DNA of 64,000 nt from Ehretia macrophylla (taxonomy: Eukaryota; Streptophyta; Magnoliopsida; Boraginales; Ehretiaceae): contig CM075780.1 of NCBI GenBank assembly GCA_037974665.1, positions 52,369,594-52,433,593 of the forward strand. The letters are read 5' to 3'. Under the pieces are notes generated by a model, which worked only from the letters and a program-made list of their open reading frames with translations, did not search any database and was not told the origin of the DNA. This document shows, piece after piece, positions 1 to 11,773 of the stretch; positions within the stretch are counted from its first letter, which is position 1, and the number at the start of each line of letters is the position of its first letter. Position numbers and translations under genes: made by a program.

Positions 1-420
1 CTAGAGCTCGTCTTCTTCAATAGGAAGCCCGTTCCTGCACACTTTAAAAATAAAATTCTTAACCTTTGCTGGGACTTAAGTATTTCATATAGTTTTCCAA
101 TTTCTGAAATTAGTTAATCTTCTTTAGCTGGCATAGTGAATTGTTTTGAAGCTTCATATGTTCAAAGTCCTTAAAACTAAGCCCTCTTCATTCTTTTTAA
201 TAGATTCAGTGTCTATTTCACTTGATGAATGCTTTCCTTGTTATAATAGGCTCCACCAACAGTTTAGCAATGTTTGAGCATAATGTTTGCTCACTTGTCT
301 AGGAAATAAGATCACAAACATGGCCTAGTTACATTAGTAACACGTATTCTAAACGATAATAGTTGAAAAACTAATGATACATAGTAAAAATAATAATATA
401 TTGTAAAAAAATTAATAACA

Positions 421-542
421 CTTGATAACATTACGATCACTTTGAATAATTATGTTAGGAACTTAACTAGTTCAATGTGACGCTTAACAACATTACAGCC
501 ACTTTCAATAATTTTGTTGGGAACTTAACTAGTTCAATGTGA
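421..542. repeat. Two-copy tandem repeat, period 62 bp
   Basis: The segment beginning at 421 is repeated from 483. Both copies end in the same block, AACTTAACTAGTTCAATGTG. The copies differ at scattered bases, so the duplication is not recent. No coding meaning is visible. Confidence 0.75.
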
Positions 543-628
543 GTTTCTATAGATTTCATGCCAAGTACTGTTTATCTAGTATCAAGCATTGGCAAGCAAA
601 TTATTCGTAGAAAATTTCGAAACTCGAG

Positions 629-1022
629 TAGGGACGGAACCAAAAATTTAATGTTGGAGGGGTCATTTTTTTTTTTTGTATAGTTACAATTATAAAAAAA
701 AAATCAAAATAAGCATAGTACTAAATACTTCAAAGTTATATCTATTTATTTAATAGAAAAATAAAATCAAGACAAACAGTAATAGACACATAGTAACAAA
801 TAACTAGCAAAAAAAATGTAATTATAGCGACTTGAACCCACATCTATAGTATATTGATAATTGTGACTAACTACTAAACTAACTCCATATTTTTAAAAAA
901 ATTTATACCTTTTTGATATTTACTTGAGAGGCCAAATCTTTTTTTTTTAAAAAAATCCATTAAATATTCCTTTTTTTTTTTTTGGAAAATTGGCCACCCG
1001 CGCCGCCCTCCCTCCGCCGCTG
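629..1022. mobile_element. Degenerate transposon-like repeat with GGCGGAG-type ends
   Basis: The left edge reads GGGACGGAACC followed by an AT-rich stretch. The right edge, in reverse complement, reads CAGCGGCGGAGGG. Sequences starting with a variant of GGCGGAGCC and ending in its complement are a common degenerate repeat class in plants. Similar edges occur around 15120-15170 and 19525-19715. No target duplication could be fixed, so limits are approximate. Confidence 0.3.
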
Positions 1023-1416
1023 ATTACTAGAGGATAAAACTTTATTACTAAGTTATAGTGATGACTTTTCTTTTACTTGGCAAAAAGCTAAAGTGATGAC
1101 AGAAGGGTGTGACTAACAATGCTTGGGAAGCAAAGAGAGCAACTATAACAAGACAACACCTTGAACTACTAATCCCCCTTTCTTTCCTTGATTAACCTCC
1201 ATTTCTCCTTAAGATAAGACTAGTAGGAAATTCTTCGACCCATACTTGCATATGTGTATGAATGTCGAGATTATTGACTTGCTAATATTTTTTATTTTTT
1301 ACAAAGTAAAAGGGAACTCTATTAATTCTTAACTCAATCAAAAGCATGTACAAACAAACTAGTCACACTAAAGATAGCCGTCTAATCTGAATTTTTTTTA
1401 CTTACATTCTAAATTA

Positions 1417-1814
1417 GGAAAAATGTCACATATGATCGCTATTATTTTACTAAATTTTTAAATTTGTTCTTATTATTTAAAATTAATTAATTTAGTCTTT
1501 ATTATTTTTTAAAAAATTTCAAATTTGTCCCCATTTTAATATTATCCAACTAAGTCTCTATTATTTCTTAAAAAAATTCAATTTAATCCCCAAATGGGGG
1601 TCACGTGTAGGACTAAATTAATTTTTTTTAAGAAATAATAGGGAATAAATTGATTTTTTTGAAATATAATAAGGACTAAATTGATTAATTTTGAACAATA
1701 TGAATGAATTTGATTTTTTATAGAAATAATAGGAACTAAATTAACTAATTTTAAATAATAAGGACGAATTTGAAATTTTATTGAAAAAATAAAGATCATT
1801 TGTGCAATTCTCCC
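1417..1814. mobile_element. Fold-back MITE, Mutator-like, with target duplication
   Basis: The two halves of this 398-bp element are inverted copies of each other: the left end (GGAAAAATGTCACATATGATC) matches the reverse complement of the right end (GGGAGAATTGCACAAATGATC), and the similarity runs about 90 bp inward. It is flanked by TTCTAAATTA (1407-1416) and TTCAAAATTA (1815-1824), a 10-bp target duplication with one mismatch. Long inverted ends and a 9-10 bp duplication point to a non-autonomous MULE-type element. It encodes nothing. A relative of about 390 bp lies at 15601-15990. Confidence 0.8.
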
Positions 1815-1845
1815 TTCAAAATTATACATATGATCGTATTTAGAA

Positions 1846-2243
1846 GGAATAAACGACTTAACACCTCCATGTATTTTGTCAAAAGTGCACAATACCTCTT
1901 TGTATTTTAAAAAGTAGCTAATTATTACCCTGTGTTTTATAAAAGTAGCTAAATACCCCTTATATTTTAAAACTTAGTTGATTCCCCCCTGTATTTTAAA
2001 AACATAGCTAAATATCTCCCTATATTTTTAAAAATGTAGTTGAATGCCCTCTTTCATTATAAAAATCGTTTATTTTAACATGGGATATTCAACTACATTT
2101 TTAAAAATACATGGAGTATTTATAAAATATAAGGGTATTCAACTACTTTTACAAAAGATAGGGGGTAGTCAATTATGTTTTAAAACATATGAAAATATTG
2201 TGTACTTTTAACAAAATATAAAAAAATGTTAAATCGTTTACTC
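1846..2243. mobile_element. Second fold-back MITE, Mutator-like
   Basis: The left end, GGAATAAACGACTTAAC, matches the reverse complement of the right end, GAGTAAACGATTTAAC, and the inverted similarity continues for over 100 bp on each side. Flanks TATTTAGAA (1837-1845) and TATTTAAAA (2244-2252) form a 9-bp duplication with one mismatch. Its length, 398 bp, equals that of the neighbouring MITE, but the sequence is a different family. Only about 30 bp separate the two elements. No coding capacity. Confidence 0.75.
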
Positions 2244-2439
2244 TATTTAAAATGGTGCTTTTAAAATTCTTAACTTTTATACATTTTATGTTTCACTTCA
2301 AACTAGTCTTGATGTTAATCTTCTCATTATAAAAGCAGAAAGGAGCATTAACATTGTGACACGACATCCTTTGTGTTAGTTCTCCATAGAACAAGAATTT
2401 TAACATTCAATTTCTAAAGCAATAAAAAAATAATAACAA

Positions 2440-2512
2440 GCCGTCTTAGCTCAGCCGGTAGAGCGCATGGCTTTTAACCATGTGGTCGTGGGTTCGATTC
2501 CCACAGACGGCG
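2440..2512 (+). tRNA. tRNA-Lys (anticodon UUU)
   Basis: The sequence folds into a full 73-nt cloverleaf. The acceptor stem GCCGTCT pairs with AGACGGC, the D stem is GCTC/GAGC, the anticodon stem CATGG/CCATG carries the loop CTTTTAA (anticodon TTT), and the T stem GTGGG/CCCAC carries the loop TTCGATT. The discriminator base is G. There is no intron and no encoded CCA. Internal A- and B-box promoter elements are intact (GGTTCGATTCC for the B box), a CAA triplet lies just upstream and a T4 run follows at about 2523. It reads AAA lysine codons and looks functional. Confidence 0.97.
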
Positions 2513-3674
2513 CCGTGGACTCATTTTCCTCAGTGTGGTAATTATATATATGCATAATTTTTTAACATTCCTTGCACGTACATAATAAATTTCTCTCACA
2601 TAATGGCTCCGAACTGATCAATGACCATGATATATATGTGTAGTTTCTTCATTCAATCTCTGGTTACATCAATAAATTATTCTTTATCTTTGAAATTTAC
2701 AATTTTTCAACTTTATTTTCAGTAAGAGTCCAAAGCTCTATTTTACAAAATTATATATAGCTCAATTCTTTAATGTGACCAAGAAAAAAATTATGTCCGC
2801 AGATAAAGATCCAGATACAGCATTTGCTGCCAAATTGTTGGGTTACATGCCAACGTCGTGGGTTTTTTTTTTCTTTTTCTTTTTCTTTTTTCTTTTAATT
2901 TCTTTCTTAATTAAAGTAGCGTACATATATTCCCCCAACTATCAATCTGGCGTGTGCTTTACTGTGTACTTTTGGGTCCACAACTTCATCAGATTGTTGG
3001 AATTTCAACAATCTTCACATCGCCACTGCGGTTTCATTTCCCATGCTCGCAAACAATATTCTCCGCCGCTTAATCTTATCTAACCCCTCTATTTTTTTTT
3101 TCTTGTCATTTCTTACCCATCTATTCACAAAGGAAAAATACTTAAATCAGTCATAACTAATAGATCAATCTCTTACATGATAGGTGAGACTTACGCATAT
3201 AAATCTACTAATATATAAAAGACTAACAACAATTTGAACTAACTGAAGAGTTTCCCTTTAAAAAGGGGCCAACTGCAAATTGAATGCGAGAGTTTGTCAT
3301 GGGTCTAGCTATGGACTCGCTAATAGTACGAGACACACTTTATTATTATTATTGTTGTTGCTGTTATTTTTATAAAGGTGAATAGCACAGAACCTTCTGT
3401 GGTTTAAAAATTACCAAACATTTCCCTGTAGTTTATTAAACTAAACGTAATACTTTTTTTTGTCAAAAAATCCGTCTATGTTGATGAAGATTGTATTACA
3501 CTCTCTTTTCATGCAACTGGTCATATTTTTTTGCACAAATAAACCATTATTCGGACAAAACTACCCTTATTAATTTCTTTTATTTTATTTCCCAACACAC
3601 TAGCCTTACAGCAAAAAAAATAAGAAAATAATTTTAAAAAAATTTTAGACATACCATCGCCCTCAATCAACCAA

Positions 3675-3697
3675 CCCCCCCCCCCCCCCCCCCCCCC
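3675..3697. repeat. Homopolymer C23
   Basis: Twenty-three consecutive C residues inside the fold-back element at 3374-4245. Length is likely unstable and may be misassembled. Confidence 0.95.
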
Positions 3698-3970
3698 ACA
3701 ACAAATCAGCTATATATATATTTATTTATTTATTTATGTTGTCCCATGAATGTTGTCTCATGTCAAGAACACCCCATGACTGCAAGGGTGCCGCTGAGAA
3801 TGTGGTATGACGTGCTGTGACCATAGAACTTCAAAATGCGGAAAATCATTTACCATCCTAGTGCATTTACTAGGTATGAATCATAGTATTGCTTAAGGAA
3901 AATGAGGGCAGTACATATGTATCATCTGGGAGGAGGCCTTCAAAGATTGGACCCGTAGATGATGAACTCC

Positions 3971-3972
<2 letters not shown>

Positions 3973-4014
<42 letters not shown>
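3973..4014. repeat. TA dinucleotide microsatellite
   Basis: About twenty uninterrupted AT/TA units inside the fold-back element at 3374-4245. Confidence 0.95.
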
Positions 4015-4024
<10 letters not shown>

Positions 4025-4245
4025 AATAAACAAAAGGTTAAAGGAGAAAAAAAATAACAGAAAAAGAATTGAGGGTATTTAAGTTTTTTATATAAATTTC
4101 GTTAATTACTTTGACGGAAAAATAGAGGGGCATGTGTGCTATGTTTTTAAAACCACATGAGAGGTATTTGGTAGTTTTTAAATCACAGAAGGGAATTGTG
4201 TATTTTCTGAAAATCACAGGAGTACCCTATACTATTCACCCTTTT

Positions 4246-4799
4246 TATAATAATATTATTACGAAAGAATTTATATATAAAAATTATTATTATTTTTAAG
4301 TATGTTAGTTATTTTAGAAATAAATTTATTCTCAAATATATGGGAATAGACGAATCTCATGTACAAGAGAATATAATTACTTTAAAAATAAAATTCCCAA
4401 ATTAATTTATTCATACCAAGTATAAAAATAAGAATAAAATTAAAAATAAAATTATATTCTCATCTAATTTTATTATACTGTACCAATTGCTCTCCTAGTT
4501 GAAAAAGCTATCATTTGTCAGCGCGAGTACACATAAAACCACACTCGAGAGACTGGAGCACATGACAACATCCTCCACGTCGAATTACCAAAAACAGAAA
4601 AGTGAAGTCAAATAAGTGGCCACTAGACTCCAAAAAGGACCAAAACTGTTCGTTTACCTTTACCATTTTCCTCAATTTTATCAACACAGTTTTTGTCCAA
4701 AAAAAATAAAAAATCAACACAGTTTAGTTTTCCCCCATTTTCTTCTTCAAATACAGACAATTTTCGTGCTAAAATCTCCCTGCTGCTTCACTTTTGTCT
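4246..4799. other. Intergenic sequence upstream of the FDM gene
   Basis: AT-rich up to about 4480, then more balanced composition with CT-rich patches after 4730. No recognised coding sequence. It presumably contains the FDM promoter; I could not pick a convincing TATA box. Confidence 0.4.
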
Positions 4800-6258
4800 T
4801 CACGCATTTCTCTCTCTAAAAACCCTAGATTTTTTTTTTTTCCTCTGAAACCTTTATTTGTACGCCATTACTGAAAAAAAACTCTCGCATTTATCGTCAC
4901 CTTTCTTTGTGCAATTTTTTTTTTTTGTAGTCTAAAATACTTAAAAAATTTTGGTTTTGATTTTCAGAAACTGTAGCGAAATAGGTTAGGGTTTGGTGAC
5001 GTCTTTCAGTTACCAACAACGAGGTTCACATTTCAGGCATGATCGTCCACATCTACTTTTTACGTAGAATTTTCTCTATGCAAGTTTAGTGTTGTGTGTG
5101 TGTGTGTGTGTGTTTTTATGCATGTATGTTTGTGTTTCCGTACGTGTATTTAGTGGAAGAAATTATGATCAAGTGTTATTGTGTAGATATATTTTGTGTT
5201 GTTAATAAGTTTATATATTGAATACTGCAGTTTTTGGTATATGATCATTGTTGTATAATGTATATGCCCTGTTTGAATGCGAAATAATTTAGTAAATGAT
5301 TATGCAAATAGAAAAACTTTTTTTCTCTTTTTTTATTTTTATTTTAATTAAAATATCGTGAGGCCTTTTCGAGGGTTTTATGTTTTATCTTTGGTATTGT
5401 GGGTTTTAAGCCGGGATAAGGGGAAGCATAACGTTAGATAATCGATAATCCATGTAAATACTGTTAGGCTTGAGAATGATTATGTAGAGAAACAGTTGGG
5501 GGTGGCGTTGATTAATTAGAAGAGGCAAACAATCGTTTGAGATGATTTAAACATATTAGAAGCAGTCCATGGAGGCAACTATAAAAAGTGCTAAGTTATG
5601 GAAGTGGTACAGTGTAAGAGGGGCACTAAAAGACATAAGAGGAGTTGGATGGAGATACTAACGAGATATCTCATGTATGAAACTGATGGAGGAGATGACC
5701 TTTAGTAAGAATGAGTCGCGCTGTCAACTCTATAGAGTGTACTCTAATGAGATAAAAGCTTGGTTTGGTTTGATTTATCACAAGGCCTTTTACCACATTG
5801 AAGGTTAAGTATTTGAAAACTCATTTTGCATGGAAAAATAAAAAATTGAAATAAAAAGAAATTTTTTGTATTTGTTTATATGTTTGTGTAGTATACATTT
5901 TGTTTTATAGAAAATACTAACCTTAAAAGGCTAGTATGATATGACTTGTTGTACTCTGTTTTGAGTGCATTATTGGGTTCTTGAACCCAGACCAGAGTAT
6001 GCTGCAAAACTATTTTTTCACCTTATTCAGATTATATGTTCTTTTGTTTTGCTTGGTGAATAAGGATTAACTTCAGACGGTATGTTGAGTTTATGTCTGT
6101 AAGTTTACTTCTTTCATTTTGTTCACTTTTGTTTCTTTTCCTTTTTCTTTTGTGGCCTGAATGTGGTGTTTGTGGGTACGAATTGTGGCAATGAAATGCA
6201 TTCAAGTGAAGATTTTCGACTGCTAGTTGATGATATTGTATGATTTCAGGTTGAAAAG
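4800..6258 (+). promoter_or_regulatory. Transcription start area and 5' UTR with leader intron of the FDM gene
   Basis: A CT-rich stretch is followed by a telo-box-like AAACCCTAG at 4820-4828, and an inverted telo-box TTAGGGTTT lies at 4986-4994. Both are typical near the transcription start of broadly expressed plant genes. A splice acceptor with a pyrimidine-rich approach (TTTCAG) ends at 6249, nine bases before the start codon, so the leader most likely contains an intron of roughly 1.2 kb. Its donor, around 4990-5040, could not be placed with certainty. Transcript reads across 6249 would settle it. Confidence 0.5.
5093..5113. repeat. TG dinucleotide microsatellite
   Basis: Ten TG units in the presumed leader intron of the FDM gene. 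Confidence 0.9.
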
Positions 6259-9200
6259 ATGTCTCACAAAAGAGAGCGGAGTGATGGTTATGATAGAGAA
6301 CTGGAAGAGTTAAAATACAAATACTATGATGATCTGAAGGAGGAAAAATTAACAATTAGGGGTTCTGGAAAGTTTCTCCGATGTCCATTTTGTCGGGACC
6401 AGAGAAGGTTGGACTATGATGATTATCGGGATCTCCTAAGTCATGCTTATCGTATTGGGAAAGAGTCAAAATCTGCAAGTTTCAGAGACAAAGCTAGACA
6501 TCTGGGGTTGCTTAAATACTTGGAGAGGTATGGAGATGCAAGGGGAAGGTCTCGACCACACAGGAGAAGTTCGGACCGGGTGGAGAAGGATCGAGATGCT
6601 AAGATCGGATCAACTCTACCTGTTAGAAGTATTGAGCCATTGGAGGGTTATAGAAGTCAGGGGAAGTGGAAAACTTCTAGAACTATCAAAGAAGTGGATA
6701 AATTTGTTGAAGGAGATACATTGTTGAAACCTGTTTCTGGAACCACTGGTGCAGAGGAAATGAAAGTGAGTGATAATGATACGACCAAAGGGTTCTCCGT
6801 TAACAGTACCAAGCAGGGTCTCTTATCCCAATCTCCTGCACTAAATGTTGAGCCTTCAAGACGTGGAGGCGATCATGAGCCTATTGTTTGGCCTTGGATG
6901 GCTGTGGTTGCCAACATTCCAGTTGAATATAAGAATGGTAGGTATGCAGGTGAAAGTGGTAGAAATTTGAAAGAGGAGTGGGTGAGACAGGGTTATAACC
7001 CTGTAAAGGTTCATCCTTTGTGGAGCGTCCGGGGTTTCTCTGGGTATGCTATAGTTGAGTTCAACAATGACTGGGATGGTTTCAGAAATGCTATGACGTT
7101 TGAGAAGGCATTTGAAGCAGATCATCATGGGAAGAGGGATTGGTATGAGGCGAGACAGAAGGGGGATAAGTTGTATGCCTGGATTGCCCGTGGTGAAGAA
7201 TACAATTCAAAGGGTGTCATTGGCGAATATCTTCATAAGAAAGCAGATCTAAAGACTATTTCTGAGATACAAGCAGAGGATAAAAGAAAAGATGCTTCAC
7301 TTTTATGCAATTTAACAAGTGCACTTGAGGTCAAGAACAAGAAATGTGAAGAGATGAAGAAGAAGATAAGCAGGACTGAAGTTCTCATGAGTAATGTGAT
7401 CAAGCAAAAAGAAGAAATGGTTCAGGAGTATAATGACGGTATGATGCATATTTGGTATTGTACTTATATATAATCAGCTATATGTCCAACGATAGACTTT
7501 CGTTTGTCTATTTATATCATAATATATAAAGAAAAGAGAGCAAAAAAGTGTACTATGTATTATGTACTAATTTGATTTCAATACCTTCTTATTTTTCTTT
7601 ATCTCAACTAGAAATGAAGAAAATGCAGCAACATGCATTTTATCAGCTCCAGGACGTTCTCAGTGAGCATGAAAGATGTAAATCTGAATTAGAAGCTCAG
7701 AGAGAAAGACTTAAGCAGAGAGAGAAGATGTTGAGGCAGCGTCAAGCTCTAAATGAAAGTGAGAATAGGAAGCTCAATCATGAGAAGGAGATGGTACTAA
7801 TTAATCTTATGCATATATGTTTTCGATCTCCTTCCTTTATTCTAGTGCATTCCCTTAAAACTAATTTCAGATAGAGAAATAGAGAATATATCAGCTACAA
7901 GGGTAGTTTTGTGATTGCAGTTGCTTGAGAATACTCTTTTCATTGTTTAAACTGTTTTGGTTTCATTGAAAGGCTTCGGCAAAACTCTTCTTGACTTCTC
8001 TAAATATTCTTTCTTTCGTTTTCTATGTGGGGGTTGGGGGCTATTGCCAAACCTGGACCCTGGTTTGTGGTGTGGTTAGCGTGTAATATTTTAACTTGTG
8101 ATGAACCCTTATCTCCTTGGAGGAGTTACTTTAACTATTGACCCTGTGGATTGGTTTCAATGTTATTCTACAACCTGTTTTGGTGCCAGAAGTAAATATT
8201 TGCTTTCTATTTCTCCAGATTTACAGAATACAAATGATGTGGCTAAATGGTAAATGAGGAATGAATTTTGAGGGCGAGTTCTGGTCTAGAAGTTTATTAG
8301 CTTCCTGAAAGGTACAAAATAATCATGCTAAACTGCATAAATTGGTTTCTTTATACAGAATGAGAGGGCAATATTGCAGCAAAAACGAGCTGATGAGAAG
8401 ATGTTGAAGCTTGCAGAAGAGCAAAAGGTCTGCTACTGCTCTATACCATATAATAATGAAAATCTCATTTACATTGCACAAATCTGGTAGTTTATATTGA
8501 ACCCCTTACTTCCATTTGCAGAGACAAAAGGAACAGCTCCACAAAAGAATTATTGAACTGCAATCGCAACTTGATCAGAAACAAGCACTGCAGTTGGAGA
8601 TTGAGCGCATGAAAGGAGCTGTGGAAATCATGAGACATATGAATGAGGAAGGGGACCTTGAAGCCAAGAAGAAGATGGAGTCTATAGAGGAAGAGCTGAA
8701 GGAAAAAGAGGAAGAACTTGATAGTCTTGAAACTTTGAATCAAAATCTTATTATCAAGGAAAGGAAAACCAATGACGAGCTGCAGGATGCTCGCAAAGAA
8801 CTTATTAACGTGAGCTTCTTAAAGTTTTTCTCTACTAAACCTGGGACCTCTTCCCTTTTCTTTTCCTTTGTTTGATTTCCCAAGAGTGCTTTGGAGCTGT
8901 TTGACATGTGATTTTTGTTGATTTGGATAAGGAGGGTTTGTGCATATGTCCTTTATTTTCTCACTGCTATGTTATGTGTGTTTGTATATCATAAATTGCA
9001 GTATTAGTGGCCAGGCCAGATAAGATATCCTCTACCAGTTTGTTTTATCTCTAGGAACTGAATTCCTCCCATAGCAGGTTAGCCTAGGTGGCCACTTTAG
9101 TTTCCTGGAAAAAATTGGGTAAAACTCAATGTTTGGTGGCAGTGTATTGTAGTGATCGATAGTAAGATCACCTTCTTGGCCTTTTGGCTAAGATTAATAT

Positions 9201-11773
9201 GGTCATGTACTATTTATTAAGTTCTCTGAAGTAGAAAGCCTGTGATATATTCTGATTGTGCGTATCATACTCGGGGTATCTTACACAAATTCTCTGCTGC
9301 AATTTTTCAAGCTTCAGTATGAGAAGGAACAGAGAGCAACATGTATCATACAGGGCTGGGAAAATCGACACAATGAATTGGGAAAAGAGAAGCATTGGGA
9401 GCTTAGCTTGAAAGTTTAAATCATTGCTGGAGAAGGGATATCTAATGGAAGTTTGACTATTTTTCAGGTCCCTCGAAGCGTGAGTTGTCTGCAAGCTTGT
9501 AAGGTCTTCTAGTACACATAATCTGAATTTGGGTTTCAAGAATTAGTTTCAGGTCTTAAAGAAGATGGATTAATCACTTTATGGTGGATCAAAGGAAAAG
9601 GTCTTGCTTATCAATGCAAATAATGTCTTAACATGATTAGTGTTATGTGTAATGTGTGTTATACTTTATAGATGTGTTTTGGATTAAGAAATAACAATGG
9701 ATTATAGTATATTAATGTTCCCATATTCCATATTACCACAGGGGTTGAAGGATAGTCGAGCTTTTATTTGTGTGAAGAGAATGGGTGAGCTTGATGAGAA
9801 GTCATTTGTTATAGCTGCCAAGAGAAAATATAGTGATGAAGAAGCGGAGGAGAAAGCACTGGAGCTGTGTTCCTTGTGGGAAGATTACCTCAGGGATCCG
9901 AGCTGGCATCCCTTCAAGATCATCAATGTTGGAGAAAAAGTACAGGTATGTATTATCTTCATATGGCATTAATATCTCCCTCCCTCTCCTTCTCATACAC
10001 AAAAACTTGCACACATGCATAGACATATACATGTTTTTATCCATTTTAAAACATTTGTCCTTTCTAAAGCATCAATTCGTTTTTTGGTAAATTCTCTTGA
10101 ATTACGTGGCATTTTGTTCGCTCCCACAGCACAAAGCTAGTACCGTTAATTCACCTAAATGTATCAAGCTGGATGGTGCATGATCTCTGAATGCATGTTG
10201 ATTTCATGGAATTGTGTATAGAGCTCTTTTGCGAGAACCCCCTTTAATGAGGTTCTCAGGTGTAACTGGCAGAAGTGCCTTTTTTGGTTTTGGTTGATGG
10301 AGCCTTGTAAACATTTTTGAGTGTGAACTTAATGATATTCTTTGCTTTCCTAGCAAAAAAAGCAAAAAGGCGCAGGCCATTTTATTCTTAATCCCCTTCG
10401 GTTCTGTCTATCTTCTTCAATTCTCACTTTTTATTTTCCTCATCCTCTAGCTTCTAAATCAATTGTGATCTTCACATTGTTGATTCTAGCCTCCCACCCT
10501 CTCTTTCTCTGCATGAAGATTTTGCATGCCTGCTGAAGTAGGAACCCGCTGCTATTTTAGCAACAGCTAATCTCTAACTTCTTGGTTTCTTCAGCTATCT
10601 TGTCCATTAGCATTGTGTGCACGTGTGAGTATGTACATGATGTACGTAGCTAGATATTCGATTCTCTATAATATGGATCTCTGCTTAAATAAATCTTTAG
10701 TGTCATTTTTATATAATGACTACCTATATTTTTAGCTTTTCCAGAAAGTCGATAAAAGTGCATGTACACACATGCTTCTTAACACACTATGAGAATGTTT
10801 AGATGTCAGAAATGAGTTCATTGGCTCTTGTAACTTTCTATATATGTGTAACAGCACAAGCATGCTGAAACTAATCTGATTGTCGCATTCACAAAATTTA
10901 AAACCGCGTTTGTTTAGATGTCAGAAATGCGTTCATCTCTGGAATTGGTTTCAATTTGTCTGTCTTTCAAAACTACTTCTGTTATTAGCAGAAAATTAAT
11001 TTCACGGTGTTTATGTTCTGAGCTTTTAGTACAGCAAGGTATGATATTTCTTTTAAATTGGCTAGTGAACCAAGTACGCTAAATCGACTTCGATTCTTGA
11101 ATAATCCACATTACTTCTGCTGCCGTATGCTTTGGAAGAAGCTTGTACGGTTTGGCTTCCTTCCAAATTCTAAATTAAGCTTTGTTAAACTGATTTAAGC
11201 CTAGCCGATGCGAGCTTCACTTCCCACTCACTCGAAACTTCCAGATGTGTTGGTTTAATCTAAATGAATGTAGCTAGAGTCTAGATCATTGAATTAATTC
11301 TCTCTCTTTTGTTTTGCTTCTCGGTAATATTCAGTAATTGCATGGTATGTACATATGCTTCAAAGTTCAAATAATAAATGATATATGCGTGTAGAAACCA
11401 TCAGCATGAGTTTTTCCCCACCTTCTGAGAGGAGGTAGAAGTCGAGCTGTTGCCAGGATCTTTCTATTGCCTTTTACTGCCCATCTTCTTCATTTCAGTT
11501 TCTACTTTCCTTTTATCATATAATCTGTATTGATGGTTTCAGGAAGTAATTGATGAAGGTGATGAAAAGCTTAAAGATCTAAAAACTCAGCTAGGCGAAG
11601 ATGTGTATCAGGCAGTGATGACAGCCTTGAAGGAGATGAATGAATACAACCCAAGTGGTCGTTATCCGGTCCCAGAACTGTGGAATAGCAAAGAAGGAAG
11701 AAAGGCATCAATGAGAGACGGAGTCCAGCATATACTGAGACAGTGGAAGCTGCACAAACGGAAGAGAAACTAA
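6259..11773 (+). CDS. FDM/IDN2-family protein (zf-XS, XS, coiled coil, XH), RNA-directed DNA methylation
   Basis: Six exons with GT-AG introns join in frame: 6259-7438, 7612-7793, 8359-8427, 8522-8809, 9742-9945 and 11543-11773 (stop), giving 717 residues. The zf-XS finger has C42, C45 and H62, the XS domain spans about 207-318 (starts EPIVWPW), a charged coiled coil about 320-570, and the XH domain from residue 574 (GLKDSRAFICVKRMGELDEK) almost to the C-terminus. Family members (IDN2, FDM1-5) bind double-stranded RNA through XS, pair through the coiled coil and XH, and act with Pol V transcripts and siRNAs to guide cytosine methylation in the nucleus. The zf-XS to XS spacer of about 115 residues is longer than I recall for IDN2, which suggests an FDM4-like member. 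No stop or frameshift is present, so it is probably functional. Which paralogue it is remains open. Confidence 0.93.
9166..9200 (+). pseudogene. U2 snRNA 5'-end-like fragment in an FDM intron
   Basis: The stretch contains CTTGGCCTTTTGGCTAAGAT, which matches the very conserved 5' end of U2 snRNA, including the approach to the branch-point region. Similarity fades after about 35 nt and the Sm-site part is not recognisable. I see no plant snRNA upstream element (RTCCCACATCG) and no TATA box in the proper place. It sits in the sense orientation inside the intron 8810-9741. It is probably a truncated U2 copy. A conserved intronic function is possible but unproven. Confidence 0.6.

Larger units (their letters stand above)
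1..1416. other. AT-rich intergenic sequence, no gene
   Basis: I see no coding region with family resemblance and no RNA gene here. The stretch holds a 62-bp tandem duplication and a degenerate repeat, both listed separately, and ends at the target duplication of a MITE at 1407-1416. Confidence 0.6.
3374..4245. mobile_element. Large fold-back element, about 0.87 kb
   Basis: The left edge (AAAGGTGAATAGCACAG) matches the reverse complement of the right edge (AAAAGGGTGAATAGTATAG), and the inverted similarity continues inward through the stretches containing CTGTGGTTTAAAAATTACCAAA. The middle contains a C23 run and a TA repeat and has no coding capacity. I could not fix a target duplication because both flanks are simple AT sequence. 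It is probably another MITE-like element; limits are within a few bases. Confidence 0.6.

Noticed and set aside
2775-3083. 102-codon plus-strand frame
   Set aside because: It contains a run of phenylalanines from a T-rich tract and has no family resemblance or splice context.
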